From Photorhabdus laumondii subsp. laumondii (GTDB taxonomy: Bacteria; Pseudomonadota; Gammaproteobacteria; Enterobacterales; Enterobacteriaceae), in contig NZ_CP024901.1 in NCBI RefSeq assembly GCF_003343245.1, positions 1,612,001-1,676,000 on the forward strand: DNA of 64,000 nt, read 5' to 3'. Below are positions 23,801 through 32,029 of this stretch, one piece after another. The notes below the pieces were generated by a model. It did no database searches. It was given only the letters and a program-made list of their open reading frames with translations, and was not told the DNA's origin. Every line of letters begins with the position of its first letter. Position 1 is the stretch's first letter. The position numbers and the translations under genes were made by a program.

Positions 23801-26691
23801 TGACGATTGTCGAGCTGGTGAGTGTTCAGGGTTAACGTGTCGGTGGATAACAGTTTGCCGTCCCGGTTATCCAGCGCGGCGTGTCGGGTGTCAATAGCCA
23901 ACTGTCCGCCTTGCAGATGACCGTGGCGATTGTCCAGTGGGCCGCTGGTGATAGTGGTCTTGCCCTCACCCATAATCTGGCCTTGTTGGTTATCCAGTAA
24001 CTGGCCGTCGGTATCCAGAGTCAGGGCGTCGGCGGATTGTAAGGTCCCCTCGCGGTTTATCAGTTGTTGACTGTGAATGTCCAGCCCGCCATTCCCGGCT
24101 ATCTGGCCCTGAGTATTATTGAGCGCGGTGCTGGTCAGCACGGTTTTGCCGTCCGCTGCGATCATCCCTCCGGTGTTGTCGATGTCGCCGGTGCGCAAAG
24201 TTAACTGCCCGCCACTCAATAACCGGCCCGCTTTTTGGTCGGCATGGTGGGTATTGGTGAGCCCATGCCCGTGGGTATCAACGGCCATCTCGCGACCGGC
24301 CTGTAACAGCCCCGCCGTATTATCCAGTTGACCACTGTTGACCGTCAGGGTGTCTTCGGCTATCACCTGTCCGGCGGTATTGGTGAAGGGATGGCCTGTG
24401 GTCTGGCTGTCAATGTTTTGTGCCAGCAACACCCCCTGGGTGTTATCCAACGTCTGGCTAGTCGTAGTCAGTCGGGTTTGGGCTTCAAGATGGCCGTGAG
24501 CGTTTTGAATAGTTTTGCCAACGGTGAGGGTGGCGCTGTCCCCGGCGGCAACAATGCTCCCCCGGCGATTATCCAGTTGAGTGGCGCTAAGTTGGAGCGC
24601 GTGGCCCGCTTCCAGTTTGCCCGACTGATTATCCAGCGTGTCTTTGACGGTCAGTTTCAGCGAACCTTGGTCGGCGGCCACGATATTGCCGTGACGATTA
24701 TCGACGGTCGTTGCCTTAAGGTTCAGGTTGCCATTGCCCGCAATAGTGCCGCTGTGGTTATCCAGTATCCGGGTAGTGAGGGACAAGTCATCCTTACCCC
24801 ATTGTTGCATCACGCCGCTTTGATGGCTCAAAGTATCGGCGTTGATGGTTATCTGCCCGGCCTGAGTTTCGGCGTGGTTGAGTTGCAGTTCACCGGCCTG
24901 TATCGTCAGGGTGCCATTGGTGAGCAATTTGCCCTTATCACCCAGCCACCGTTGCGTGTTGAGCGACAGTTTCCCGTTGCCTGCCAGTTGCACCGTTCCC
25001 TGGTTGTTATCGGCCTGATGCGCGGTGAGATGCAGGTCCTCGCCCTGACTGGCAATAGTGCCCTGACGGTTGTTAAGCCGGTCAGTGGTGAGGGTCAATT
25101 TCCCCTGATTGAACACTGTCCCTTCACGGTTATTCAGGGTGCGGGTATGGAGCGTCAGTTCACCGGTACCGGTCTGGTTAATTTTTCCCTGCTGATTGGA
25201 TAAATCCGGCGTTGTGAGGTGGATTGCCCTCGCCACTAACTGGCCGCCGTCGTTGTTAAACTGGCCCGGCGTTTTTGCGGTCAAACGGTCGGCGTTGACG
25301 CTGGCGCGAGCGGTACTGATGCCCGATTGACCGGCTGTGAGTTGAATCTGTCCGGCCGCAGTCTGGCTGTCGCTCAGGTCAATCTGCCGACTGTGGATAG
25401 CCAGCGTATTGGTGGCCAGATTTTTGCCCTTAGCCTGAACGTGCTGCGCGGTCAGGGTCAATGAGCCGGGTCGGGTAGTGTTGCCGTTATCATCCAGCCC
25501 CGCGGCCCATACGCTGTCATGGCTGCTGTGTATCGTGCCCGCAGTAACGGTGGTATCGCCGCGGGCTTCCACCCGGCCCTGATTATTGAGCGCACCTTTA
25601 GCCTGTAAATTCACCGCCGATTGTGACAGCAATTTGCCGGTGTTAGTGACATCGGCAGACGAGGTTAATTGCAACGTATCCCGGCTGCTGAGGGTGCCGC
25701 GGTTCTCTATCCGGCCCTCGGCGGTGATATGGAACTCCCCGGCAGACGCGCCGATATTACCGGCATTGTGCACGCCCACCCCCGTTTCGGTGCCTATCAG
25801 CCTGATTTTATGGGCATACATGCCGCCCAGCGCCGCCACATCCAACGCAAACGCCGGGTGCTTTTCATCGTCAACCGATTTTTTCTCCACCTGCTGATGC
25901 GCCGCATCCACAATATTGCGCCCGGTGGTCACTTTCAGGTCTTGCGCGTGTAATTTGGCGTTAATCGCCACGGAACGGGCGATAATATCGGTGTAACTTT
26001 GCTGTGTGCTGTCCATGCCGTGCCCGTCAATCCGCACTTCCCCCTGATTGACATCAAATCCTTTCAGCCGGCCTCGCTCCATCAGCGCTTGTCCGGTAGT
26101 GAGCGTGGTGCGATGTGAGTTAATGAACCCGCAACCGTTACAGGTGATGCCCGCCGGATTGGCAATAATCACCTCGGCTTTATGCCCGGCCACTTCAATC
26201 CAGCCGTTGAGGTGACTGCGGTTATGGTTGTTGACTTCATTGAGGATAACGCGGGCATCCCCTTTAGCTAACCACGGATTGCCCGCCACCATGCCGCCGA
26301 GTTGCGTCTGCGTAGCCTGATGGCTGTTATTGAGGATAACTCCCTGTTTATCCACGTCAAACTGACGGTAGGTATTGTGGGAAACGCCATCGGCGCCCGG
26401 CGTCTGAATATTGACCTGCGGCGTGCCGTTGGCGCTGCGAATAATAGTCGGCTGCTGACGCCCCGGTGCCTGTCCGTCGGCCACAATCGCCGCCTGTGCC
26501 GTAAGCGAAATTCCGCCAAGGGCGAATAACACCCCAAACCGTAGCGCAGTCAGCCGGCAACAACGCGGCGGTGAAGCGGAGCGACGTGCGCGGCGTCCGG
26601 TTCTTCCCCGTCCGGCCCGCGCTATCTCGGCCACCACCATCCACATCTGGCGAGATTGATTAAAGATAATACGATATAACTGCTTGTTCAT
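17806..26691 (-). CDS. cdiA: CdiA contact-dependent inhibition effector (two-partner secretion exoprotein)
   Basis: About 2961 residues from the ATG at 26691, which opens the extended signal peptide region MNKQLYRIIFNQSRQMWMVV; a frame from 26712 exists, but this start has GGAG upstream and fits the motif. The signal ends near SLTAQAA. The TPS secretion domain follows with NPAGITCNGCGFINS, then long arrays of FHA-type repeats (TLNNTQGQIAG, LDNRHGQ patterns) over about residues 350-1400, a YP-like central region, and a second FHA block. The C-terminal domain opens at NATDNNFLGK (about residue 2737), where most CdiAs have VENN. The toxin is the last 90 residues: GIPIGKHPDRVLPNVDKRGR, IQIRDDAKGHDFGINDPQNR, then GPHFNDEKGNHYDY, matching the HNH/EndoVII-like EHHH toxins also seen on Rhs proteins. 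It is exported by CdiB, encoded 48 bp upstream. Confidence 0.93.
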   Translation of the reverse strand: MNKQLYRIIFNQSRQMWMVVAEIARAGRGRTGRRARRSASPPRCCRLTALRFGVLFALGGISLTAQAAIVADGQAPGRQQPTIIRSANGTPQVNIQTPGADGVSHNTYRQFDVDKQGVILNNSHQATQTQLGGMVAGNPWLAKGDARVILNEVNNHNRSHLNGWIEVAGHKAEVIIANPAGITCNGCGFINSHRTTLTTGQALMERGRLKGFDVNQGEVRIDGHGMDSTQQSYTDIIARSVAINAKLHAQDLKVTTGRNIVDAAHQQVEKKSVDDEKHPAFALDVAALGGMYAHKIRLIGTETGVGVHNAGNIGASAGEFHITAEGRIENRGTLSSRDTLQLTSSADVTNTGKLLSQSAVNLQAKGALNNQGRVEARGDTTVTAGTIHSSHDSVWAAGLDDNGNTTRPGSLTLTAQHVQAKGKNLATNTLAIHSRQIDLSDSQTAAGQIQLTAGQSGISTARASVNADRLTAKTPGQFNNDGGQLVARAIHLTTPDLSNQQGKINQTGTGELTLHTRTLNNREGTVFNQGKLTLTTDRLNNRQGTIASQGEDLHLTAHQADNNQGTVQLAGNGKLSLNTQRWLGDKGKLLTNGTLTIQAGELQLNHAETQAGQITINADTLSHQSGVMQQWGKDDLSLTTRILDNHSGTIAGNGNLNLKATTVDNRHGNIVAADQGSLKLTVKDTLDNQSGKLEAGHALQLSATQLDNRRGSIVAAGDSATLTVGKTIQNAHGHLEAQTRLTTTSQTLDNTQGVLLAQNIDSQTTGHPFTNTAGQVIAEDTLTVNSGQLDNTAGLLQAGREMAVDTHGHGLTNTHHADQKAGRLLSGGQLTLRTGDIDNTGGMIAADGKTVLTSTALNNTQGQIAGNGGLDIHSQQLINREGTLQSADALTLDTDGQLLDNQQGQIMGEGKTTITSGPLDNRHGHLQGGQLAIDTRHAALDNRDGKLLSTDTLTLNTHQLDNRHGQVQAVGNTVLNVKTQTDNTGGLIRGGTQLTLNTAHLINRETAHTDNGLEAQNLTVNAQQVDNTQGALRAANHLQVQVSHTLENAQGLISAGKQLTVGDATRPASLVINNRQGTLIAGEQATINAHGLSGDGQLLSQGDMAVTLTEDFHHTGNTAANGNLTLKTTGNLINDRQIKAGQTLHLDAHNLTNSASGEISAGQTQIQVHDTLNNTGLIDGGLTHLTANTLNNMGTGRIYGDQLALQTGTLNNTAQNGKAAVIAARDRLDIGTGTLNNSDHAQIYSVGDLHIGGRLDNTLTATGQARVLNNHAATIEAGRNLKIQADRINNTNAGLVTQVVETEKSPHHDAVLSGQTTRYDWSQVDTSRHNKYGVHDAIMPDGSGSNDFYEYQYTRTVRETQVKQSDPGKILAGGNITLNSAQVTNHDSQIVAGGTLGGEIGELHNIATQGERITTDTGSQTHWYAKKKRLKPRFRGTKTSQGKSRSRYAPAPVIETIDLKTLAWQAHTRPQGTDITITDRQTGQIHAAPTAVTPVNGINNQPLVLPPGQPFELSLPPETVKGQTVDPVIRVVTPDTRLPNNSLYTVQPGSDSHYLVETDPKFTQYKQWLGSDYMREQLTHDPALVHKRLGDGFYEQRLVRDQITQLTGQRYLSGYNNDEAQFKALMDAGVAFGKQQQLTPGVALSPAQMALLTSDIIWLTNQTVTLPDGTTEVVTVPQVYARVRQGDLRSDGALLAGNTVALNNQGDITNSGTISGRDVTQLTANNLTNSGFIRGGKVDLAAQQTLTNRGGQIQGDDRVTLKGRDITSASTVRGDEANRWLDRPAGIYVQNDKGTLSLSAINNVQLTASDVKNAGKDGHTEITAGHNLTLDALSTRRTEQGDWGKDNTRHLTQQQDIGSQITGTGEVTLQAGQDLNATAAHVNAGQHLTAQAGNSLTLTTGTASSDLVEHSKQTSKGWLSKSSVETHDEVHDRQALSTTFSGDKVNLQAGKDLNIRGSNVAGTQDVSLNAGHQLTVTTAAESHDETHLRQEKKSGLMGTGGIGFTLGKASQKVTTDSDRQLSKGSTVGSSQGNVTLNAGEQLRVHGSEVIAGKDLTLTGQQVDITSAENRHHTTTKTEQKQSGLTVALSGAAGGAVNSAVQTARAARTESDPRVKALQNTQAALSGVQAAQAGRLAAAQGSDDKGNNNLAGVSLSYGRQSSRSEQQHRQTTQQGSHLTAGDNLTITAKGDDKGASGQNGDIRIQGSQLQAGKDLQLNAHRDIQLSSSQNTEQTTGKNSSHGSALGVGLTVGPGGTGLNISANVSRGNGRENGNGVSHTNTTLQAGQTVGLNSGRDTTLKGAQVSGEQITAEVKRHLTLSSEQDSQRYDSQQQNASAGVSATVGPLTNGTASLNASRNKLHSNYDSVQEQTGLFAGQGGYQVNVGDHTQLDGAVIASQADKANNTLNTGTLGFKDIKNQADFTVEQQSAGISLGQPTAGQVLNNLAVNGLTGTHNSGHDSTTTHAAVSDGNLIIRDKAHQTQDIANLSRDTDNAANVLSPIFDKEKAQQRLKQAQLIGEISAQMTEIARTEGKIIATKAAKAKLDHISEPDKEAARKKLVDSGNPHPTSADINKQVYDTAYTQALNDSGLGTGGTYQKALQAATAAIQGLAGNNLGQALAGGASPYLAGVIKELTTDPQTHQVDIATNTLAHAILGAVAAEVSGNNALAGAAGAASGELAAQVLIKQLYGDGANVSELTEEQKQTISTLSTLAAGLAGGIAGDSTGSAVTGAQAGKNATDNNFLGKLVTEGCAIAAPCRAKVAEKVLEIGVKAGITGIVAKEIADKISSEDLDHLIMLQMMGNDEITQSYLNTLQDKYTQVANPTDLPTHTGNTEGKPDVGGNTTVTPIPDGPKKDDFIYQAKGEKPENYSPVGAGRSGAFNEAKRRSGIPIGKHPDRVLPNVDKRGRLQPGKIYEFDVPKAGGGTQTIQIRDDAKGHDFGINDPQNRGPHFNDEKGNHYDY
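18178..18207. repeat. 30-nt homology patch in cdiA shared with an orphan toxin
   Basis: Matches 5872-5901 at 29 of 30 bases. It lies in the cdiA linker between the conserved C-terminal region and the HNH-like toxin, the point where swapping would exchange toxin and immunity together. Confidence 0.8.
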
Positions 26692-26739
26692 GATTTTTAC
26701 TCCACACAACACTACCCACCGGCAGTTTTGCTATTTGAA

Positions 26740-28404
26740 TTAATACTGCCAATACAGGTTGAATCCGGCCGTGACGGGGGAGGTTGGGAAACCGGCGGGT
26801 TTGGATAGCGGGACACCGACAAACAGGTCGTAGCTCACCCCTTTCAGGCTGCCTCGCCAGCCCAGAGCGCTCCCCGCCAGGTGTTTTCCGAGCAGTGTAT
26901 CGCTGCCCCGTCCGCCCACTTCGCCATAATCCATTGCCAGATACAGCGATTGCCCTTTCAGCGGGGTTTGCCAGTCCAGTTCGTTGCGGCTGTACCAACC
27001 CCGATCAGCGGATAAGGTCAACTCGCCATCAAAGCCGCGCACCGTCCAGCGACCGCCAATCGAGAAGCGATCCTGGGGCGTCAATGGGCTGGCGCTTATC
27101 TGACGCAAATATTGGGTTTGATAAGAAAAGGGCTGAGAAAACAGTGTTAACGGCCCGGCAAGCGTCGCTGAGAACTGGGTGATTTTGGGTAAGGCAGTCC
27201 CTTCATTGCGGTACTCTTCCGGTGCCGGTTGTGCGCCAAACCAGCGCATGCCCTGTTGATAAGTCACCCGGGTATCCAGCGTCGCGCTGCCGATAAAGTG
27301 ATGATGGGACAGCCCCAGCTTCCAGCCCGCGGTTTCCCGGCGCTGAACGTCGATTTCAGTGTTATCAATAAAATTGCGAGACGCCCGACGATAAATTTCA
27401 CCGTTAAGCAGGGTTTTCTGGTCGGCATTACGGTGCAGCACCCGGCTAAGCTGAACCGCCAGGTTTTGGCTTTTGCCCCGATATTGGATCGCCTGATTCA
27501 GCCCGGCTATTGTCTGGGTATAATCGTAATGACTGGCCGTCACGCTCGCCATCCAGTAGCCGAAGGGCAAAGAGTAATAGAGCGTGTCATTTTGGCTGCC
27601 TTTCCCGGCAGACGAATGAATATCGCGTCCACCGGAAAGATAAAACAGATCACTTAACGCCAGGGGATTATCCAGAAAGAAGGTGAGTCCGCCCTGATAA
27701 CGTCCGGTGCTTTTGGAGCCGGTATCATCCAGATAAGTCGCGACTCGCCAGTGCCGGGACTGACGCCAGTCCAGCACAATATCGCTCTCCCCCGGTTGCT
27801 CTGCCGGGACAATGTTCATATCTGCCTGAACGGTGGGGAAACGTTGCAGATTTTCTAATCCCTGCTCAATATCCCGTAAATCCAGTAATTTTCCTTCACG
27901 CGCGGGAAAGGGGGTTATCCGCTGGATATAGTTCCCGCTGTCAGGGGTATAGCGGATATGCCGGATTTTTCCCGGTATCATCACCAGTTTTAAGGTTTGG
28001 GTACGCAAATCCTGACGAGGAACCAGAACCCGGCTGGTGACATAGCCGTGATTAATGAGCTGATCTTGCAATTGGGTTATCAGCCGGCTAATGCCTTTAT
28101 CGCCCAGACAATGGTTTTCGCCCTGTTGGGCGACAAGCCGGAACGGTAACCAGTGCGGGAAATTTTCGGTACCTGCCAGTCTGACGTGGGTAATGGGAAA
28201 ACACGGAGTTTCCACCGCAAAGGCGGATGATTCCCCGGTTTCCGGTACCGACAGGTGAACCTCCGCAGGCGGCGGGGCTAATTGCGTCTCCAGGGCTTGC
28301 TGGCGGGCCTGTTGATGAATGAGTTGTTGATCTGCGATGTCGGCGGCTTGACTACCTGAGACTGCGCTACAAAAAACTATTAATACTACAATACTGCTTT
28401 TCAT
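26740..28404 (-). CDS. cdiB: CdiB outer-membrane transporter (Omp85/TpsB family)
   Basis: From ATG 28404 the protein has a signal peptide (MKSSIVVLIVFCSAVSGSQA) and about 554 residues; a GTG at 28443 would only lengthen the N-terminus. The order is that of FhaC/ShlB proteins: N-terminal helix (LIHQQARQQALETQL), two POTRA domains (FPITHVRLAGTENF with a cysteine pair, then SRVLVPRQDLRTQTLKLVMI), and a 16-strand barrel with the loop-6 motif VRGFDGELTLSADRG and a final strand ending in an aromatic residue (FNLYWQY). It recognises the TPS domain of CdiA and moves it across the outer membrane. It is followed after 48 bp by cdiA, and the two are surely one operon. Upstream DNA is very AT-rich. Confidence 0.93.
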   Translation of the reverse strand: MKSSIVVLIVFCSAVSGSQAADIADQQLIHQQARQQALETQLAPPPAEVHLSVPETGESSAFAVETPCFPITHVRLAGTENFPHWLPFRLVAQQGENHCLGDKGISRLITQLQDQLINHGYVTSRVLVPRQDLRTQTLKLVMIPGKIRHIRYTPDSGNYIQRITPFPAREGKLLDLRDIEQGLENLQRFPTVQADMNIVPAEQPGESDIVLDWRQSRHWRVATYLDDTGSKSTGRYQGGLTFFLDNPLALSDLFYLSGGRDIHSSAGKGSQNDTLYYSLPFGYWMASVTASHYDYTQTIAGLNQAIQYRGKSQNLAVQLSRVLHRNADQKTLLNGEIYRRASRNFIDNTEIDVQRRETAGWKLGLSHHHFIGSATLDTRVTYQQGMRWFGAQPAPEEYRNEGTALPKITQFSATLAGPLTLFSQPFSYQTQYLRQISASPLTPQDRFSIGGRWTVRGFDGELTLSADRGWYSRNELDWQTPLKGQSLYLAMDYGEVGGRGSDTLLGKHLAGSALGWRGSLKGVSYDLFVGVPLSKPAGFPTSPVTAGFNLYWQY

Positions 28405-29111
28405 TGACTTGCTATTCCACAATGTTGAAACAGCATTAACCACGAATTTAACTTAGAGATCAATATTTAGTGTTGATTATCAACCGGGCAACTAAAATAG
28501 GGGGTTGGTTAAGATAGCAGCAAAAACAAGAGGTTATATGACAAAGCAAAAAACAGGCCAATGTGATTATTTTGTAACAGCATTGTATAAAAAACAGATT
28601 AATATTAATCATTTAATAATCAACATTAATAATTTCAAATTAATTTTATCTTTTTGTTTTTATTATGTGATTAATATCACATTTATAATGATTGATTTCG
28701 GTATTCATTCAAATGAAATGTGATTCTTATTGTAAATTTGTGATGAAATATCGTCTTTTATGGTTATGTGAGGGGTTAGGGTTATCCATGCCAATCTTGC
28801 TTATTATCTGCCGCTCGTTCTACCAGAAGATCACTTAACCTAAATCCTTCATAATCATATGGGATAAATAGCATGATTTGTTAGCGCCATTCTCCGTGAT
28901 TGGAGAGTTGAACGTAGTGGCTATTGGGAAGATGATACGATGTTTGGAGTTTGGAGAGCATGAACTAAATTAGAGGCGTAAATTTACTTTTCTCACCCTA
29001 TTTATCTTGGGAAAGAAGGGAGCAATAAAAATATCAATGGGTTAATCAGTTAATACTTTCTAAAGGGAACCGATTTTAATGAAGTCTCTGAGCAGGAAAT
29101 AGATTTTGTGG
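28405..29111. other. AT-rich upstream region of the cdi operon
   Basis: About 700 bases of AT-rich sequence with no convincing gene. A 72-codon plus-strand frame at 28505 is low-complexity Ile/Asn/Phe and lacks a ribosome binding site. This region must contain the cdiB promoter; its long A/T tracts suggest silencing by H-NS-type proteins, which is inference. Confidence 0.5.
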
Positions 29112-29238
29112 TATACCCTATGGATTTCAAGATGCTTCGCGGCGGCAAGGGAGCGAATCCCCGGGAGCATAGGTAACTATGTGACCGGGGTGAGTGAGTG
29201 CAGCCAACAAAGAGGCAACTTGAAAGATGACGGGTATA
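29112..29238 (+). repeat. ERIC element 2 (127 bp)
   Basis: Full-length copy from TATACCC to GGGTATA with the central palindrome intact, in the AT-rich region upstream of the cdi operon. Confidence 0.95.
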
Positions 29239-29987
29239 AACCGATTAAGTAATCGCTCACGAAAACTAAGGGTAGTAAAACATCCAATGAATTATTTATA
29301 AGGAATACGGATATGTTTACTTCCGGATTAACGATGTTGCACTTATTATGTGAATCCAAGAAATATATTAATTCTATTTTTTTACATAAAAATAATATAT
29401 TTTTGTTATCGTATTAATAAAGGCATTAATAATGGTTTGATATAAGTGAATAGGTTATGTTTATAACAACAGATGATGTTTATATATAACGTTATTAATT
29501 ATGCTATTTAAATGTTTTTTATGTAATATAAAGTTAAATTATATTTGATAAATATATTATATTTTTATCTTATAATATGGATGAAATGAGCGTGGTAATA
29601 TAAGTCAATTGCTGGTCTTATAGTGATATCTAAAATTAATCATTGTCAATTATGTGAGGCATTAGTATAGTCTATTTGATTAAATTAATTGAATGGCTTG
29701 CCGTTGATTTTTATTTATTAATAATATATTTATCTCTTCTTTTAAAAATATGTTGTACAGCAAGGTATAATATTTGTATGTTAATATTGCAAGACAATAA
29801 ATATGACAGAGAGATAATCATTTCATGTTGAAAAATTAACTGTCAGTCGAGGAGAAGGAATTTGTGATCTGCTTATAAAAATGTGACGATATAATGGCTT
29901 TTCATTATTTTATTGATGTACGTCAATGCTATTGTTACCCGTACCGTTTAATAGAAGCATGACTTCAACAAAATTAATGGATGTGCT
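29239..29987. other. AT-rich intergenic region before the metallo-beta-lactamase-fold gene
   Basis: About 750 bases with very low GC and no open frame of note. No tRNA, terminator or repeat recognised apart from A/T runs. It must hold the promoter of the gene at 29988. Confidence 0.5.
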
Positions 29988-30788
29988 ATGTCGTTAAAAA
30001 TAACTGTACTACTGGAAAATAAAACATCTGATTCATATTTGATAGCTAAGCCTGGTTTGAGTCTTTTACTTGAAGATGGTGAAGAGAAGATAATTTTTGA
30101 TACCGGCCCGGATGGTAGCTATATTGAGAATGCAAATAGGATGGGGATATCTATTGATGATATATCCAAAATTGTTATCTCTCATGGGCATTCTGATCAT
30201 ATAGGTGGTGTTAACTATTTTCCACATAATGCTAAATTAATATGTCATCCTGATGCATTAAATGAGAAGTATTATGGCGTTATGTTCAGGAAAATTGCGT
30301 TAAAATTTAAAAAAATGTCGGGTAAAATTAATAAACGAGTCAAGAAGAGAGTTTTTTTTCGGTTAACGAAATCGCATATGAAGATAAGTGAGCGATTTAT
30401 TTTTTCAGGGGAAATAGCAAATGATCATCGAAAATCCTTTGGATTAATTAGAAAGAGCTCTTGGGCCAATGATTATATATTGGATGATAGTGCGTTAATT
30501 TGGAAAAGTGATAATGGATTGGTGATTATCGTTGGCTGTGGTCATTCTGGTATTTGTGAAATTATTAACCACGCTAAAATGATTACCGGTGTGGACAAAG
30601 TATGCGCGGTAATAGGCGGATTGCATTTAAGGAGAGCGTTACCGACGGAGTTATTGAAGATCAGAGAATTTTTTATAAAAGAAAATATAAAAGAGGTCTA
30701 TGGATGTCATTGTACTGGTAGCTGGGGAAGACTGTGGTTACCAAATGTCAAACAGCTAAAAACAGGACAGGTATTATTAGTCGAGTAA
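29988..30788 (+). CDS. Metallo-beta-lactamase-fold hydrolase (MJ0301/pterin-synthase-like subgroup)
   Basis: A 266-residue cytoplasmic protein with the MBL metal motif SHGHSDHIGG (about residues 64-73), preceded by IIFDTGPDGSYIENANRMGI and followed by IIVGCGHSGICEIINHAK (third metal His) and AVIGGLHLRRA. The C-terminal GCHCTGSW supplies another His/Cys pair. This set is that of the subgroup named after 7,8-dihydropterin-6-yl-methyl-4-(beta-D-ribofuranosyl)aminobenzene 5'-phosphate synthase; the real substrate in bacteria is unknown. The middle has a lysine-rich insert (KIALKFKKMSGKINKRVKKR). Codon use is AT-rich, unlike the core genes to the right. The gene is isolated between ERIC elements, suggesting acquisition as an island. 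Confidence 0.85.
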   Translation: MSLKITVLLENKTSDSYLIAKPGLSLLLEDGEEKIIFDTGPDGSYIENANRMGISIDDISKIVISHGHSDHIGGVNYFPHNAKLICHPDALNEKYYGVMFRKIALKFKKMSGKINKRVKKRVFFRLTKSHMKISERFIFSGEIANDHRKSFGLIRKSSWANDYILDDSALIWKSDNGLVIIVGCGHSGICEIINHAKMITGVDKVCAVIGGLHLRRALPTELLKIREFFIKENIKEVYGCHCTGSWGRLWLPNVKQLKTGQVLLVE

Positions 30789-30792
30789 CATA

Positions 30793-30933
30793 ATGAAAGT
30801 CGTTGAGAAAATGGATGTTCATCAGGTTATTACCCCATTTGCGATAGCGTTGGGGTTGAGGGTTTTATTGTTATTTTATAAAAAACAATTTGTATATTCC
30901 GTGTTTCACGCAAATCATTATTGCCACTTTTGA
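30793..30933 (+). CDS. Possible small protein downstream of the MBL-fold gene (46 aa)
   Basis: ATG at 30793, five bases after the stop of the MBL-fold gene, giving 46 residues: MKVVEKMDVHQVITPFAIAL then a hydrophobic stretch GLRVLLLFYKK and an aromatic end. No recognised family and no strong ribosome binding site. It could be a translationally coupled small membrane-associated protein or chance. Its stop lies inside the stem-loop at 30923-30945. Confidence 0.25.
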   Translation: MKVVEKMDVHQVITPFAIALGLRVLLLFYKKQFVYSVFHANHYCHF

Positions 30934-30945
30934 TAGGAAAGTGGC
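30923..30945 (+). terminator. Stem-loop after the MBL-fold gene
   Basis: GCCACTTT and AAAGTGGC form an 8-bp stem with a 7-base loop. Only a weak T-rich tail follows, so termination may be partial. Confidence 0.45.
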
Positions 30946-30952
30946 ACTCTAT

Positions 30953-30994
30953 TTATAGATTATAGATTATAGATTATAGATTATAGATTACAGA
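30953..30994. repeat. Tandem 7-bp repeat TTATAGA, six units
   Basis: Six copies of TTATAGA, the last with one change (TTACAGA). It is intergenic, 54 bp before an ERIC element. Such short tandem arrays change length by slippage. Confidence 0.9.
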
Positions 30995-31046
30995 TTAATG
31001 GTAATTTCTGCATCAGAAGTTAAATGTGTTTTATTTACATAGCTTT

Positions 31047-31173
31047 TATACCCAATGGATTTCAAGATGGATCGCGACGGCAAGGGAGCGAATCCTCGGG
31101 AGCATAGGTAACTATGTGACCGGGGTGAGTGAGTGCAGCCAACAAAGAGGCAACTTGAAAGATGGCGGGTATA
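31047..31173 (+). repeat. ERIC element 3 (127 bp)
   Basis: Full-length copy, TATACCC to GGGTATA, in the AT-rich stretch downstream of the MBL-fold gene. Confidence 0.95.
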
Positions 31174-31599
31174 TTTGTTATAAATATCTTATTGAGATAA
31201 TGATTAGTCTCAATAAATGGTTAATAATGTATTAAATAAAATGTTAAATATACTTTTATTAAAGTTATTTATTGATTTTATTGGTTGAGATAATTAATTT
31301 ATTAAATAATGGTATATTGGAACCAGATATATTTAATCCGATAATGATATTTATAACCGGTACAATAATGATAATTTCCTATTTTATTTAATTTGTTTTA
31401 ATGGTCGATTTTATATTATTTTACTGTTTGTAAATTATCAAGCGGATGGTGCAGTGAAGCTCTATCTTCGGTCACTGAGGAAAATGACGAAAATTTTTTT
31501 TACAAGATATATTGAGTTCTTAATGAAAAATTGAATCGATAAATTTATATTTATTTATCGTTTCTGTGATGTTTAATTCATTAAAATAACAGGCTATTA
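31174..31599. other. AT-rich intergenic spacer between ERIC elements
   Basis: About 425 bases, strongly AT-rich. I see no gene, RNA or terminator. Confidence 0.5.
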
Positions 31600-31726
31600 T
31601 ATACCCAATAGATTTCAAGATGCATCGCGGCGGCAAGGGAGCGAATCCCCGGGAGCATAGATAACGATGTGACCAGGGTGAGAGAATGCAGCCAACAAAG
31701 AGGCAACTTGAAAGATGACGGATATA
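31600..31726 (+). repeat. ERIC element 4 (127 bp)
   Basis: Full-length copy; the right end reads GGATATA rather than GGGTATA. Confidence 0.93.
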
Positions 31727-31830
31727 TGAACTTAATGTCTTTACGTTGCTTATATAAATAGGCGGTATATAAGTTGATCATAGGTATATAGGTGATTATA
31801 TCTATTTGATTTAAATTTAATATATTGATT

Positions 31831-31966
31831 TATACCCAATGGATTTCAAGATGGATCGCGACGGTAAGGGAGAGAATCCCCGGGAGCATAGATAACATAG
31901 ATAACGATGTGACCGGGGTGAGCGAGTGCAGCCAACAAAGAGGCAACTTGAAAGATAACGGGTATA
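31831..31966 (+). repeat. ERIC element 5 (136 bp, with a 9-bp internal duplication)
   Basis: As the others, but the loop of the central palindrome holds two tandem copies of a 9-bp unit (ATAACATAG register), giving 136 instead of 127 bp. It ends 63 bp before the yfhM start. Confidence 0.93.
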
Positions 31967-32029
31967 TAAAGTTATTCATTAAATCCTACCAGCCATTAGT
32001 TGGTCGGAGTTAAGACAGGGGTTATGGTT

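Noticed and set aside
18413..26529. Many long open frames on the plus strand opposite cdiA
   Set aside because: They are antisense shadows of a GC-rich repetitive gene. The cdiA frame is continuous, with ESPR, TPS domain and FHA repeats, and the opposite frames lack ribosome binding sites and recognised domains.
28505..28723. 72-codon plus-strand frame upstream of cdiB
   Set aside because: Low-complexity Ile/Asn/Phe-rich translation of AT-rich DNA, with no ribosome binding site or recognisable domain.
30953..30994. Possible CRISPR array
   Set aside because: The TTATAGA units are contiguous with no spacers; there are also no cas genes. The FHA repeats in cdiA are protein repeats, not CRISPR.
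31825..32013. Short frames with WISRWIA...RERIPGSI (also at 31026 and 47531; minus-strand versions at 29177 and 31581)
   Set aside because: They are translations of the ERIC elements themselves and are repeated only because ERIC is repeated.
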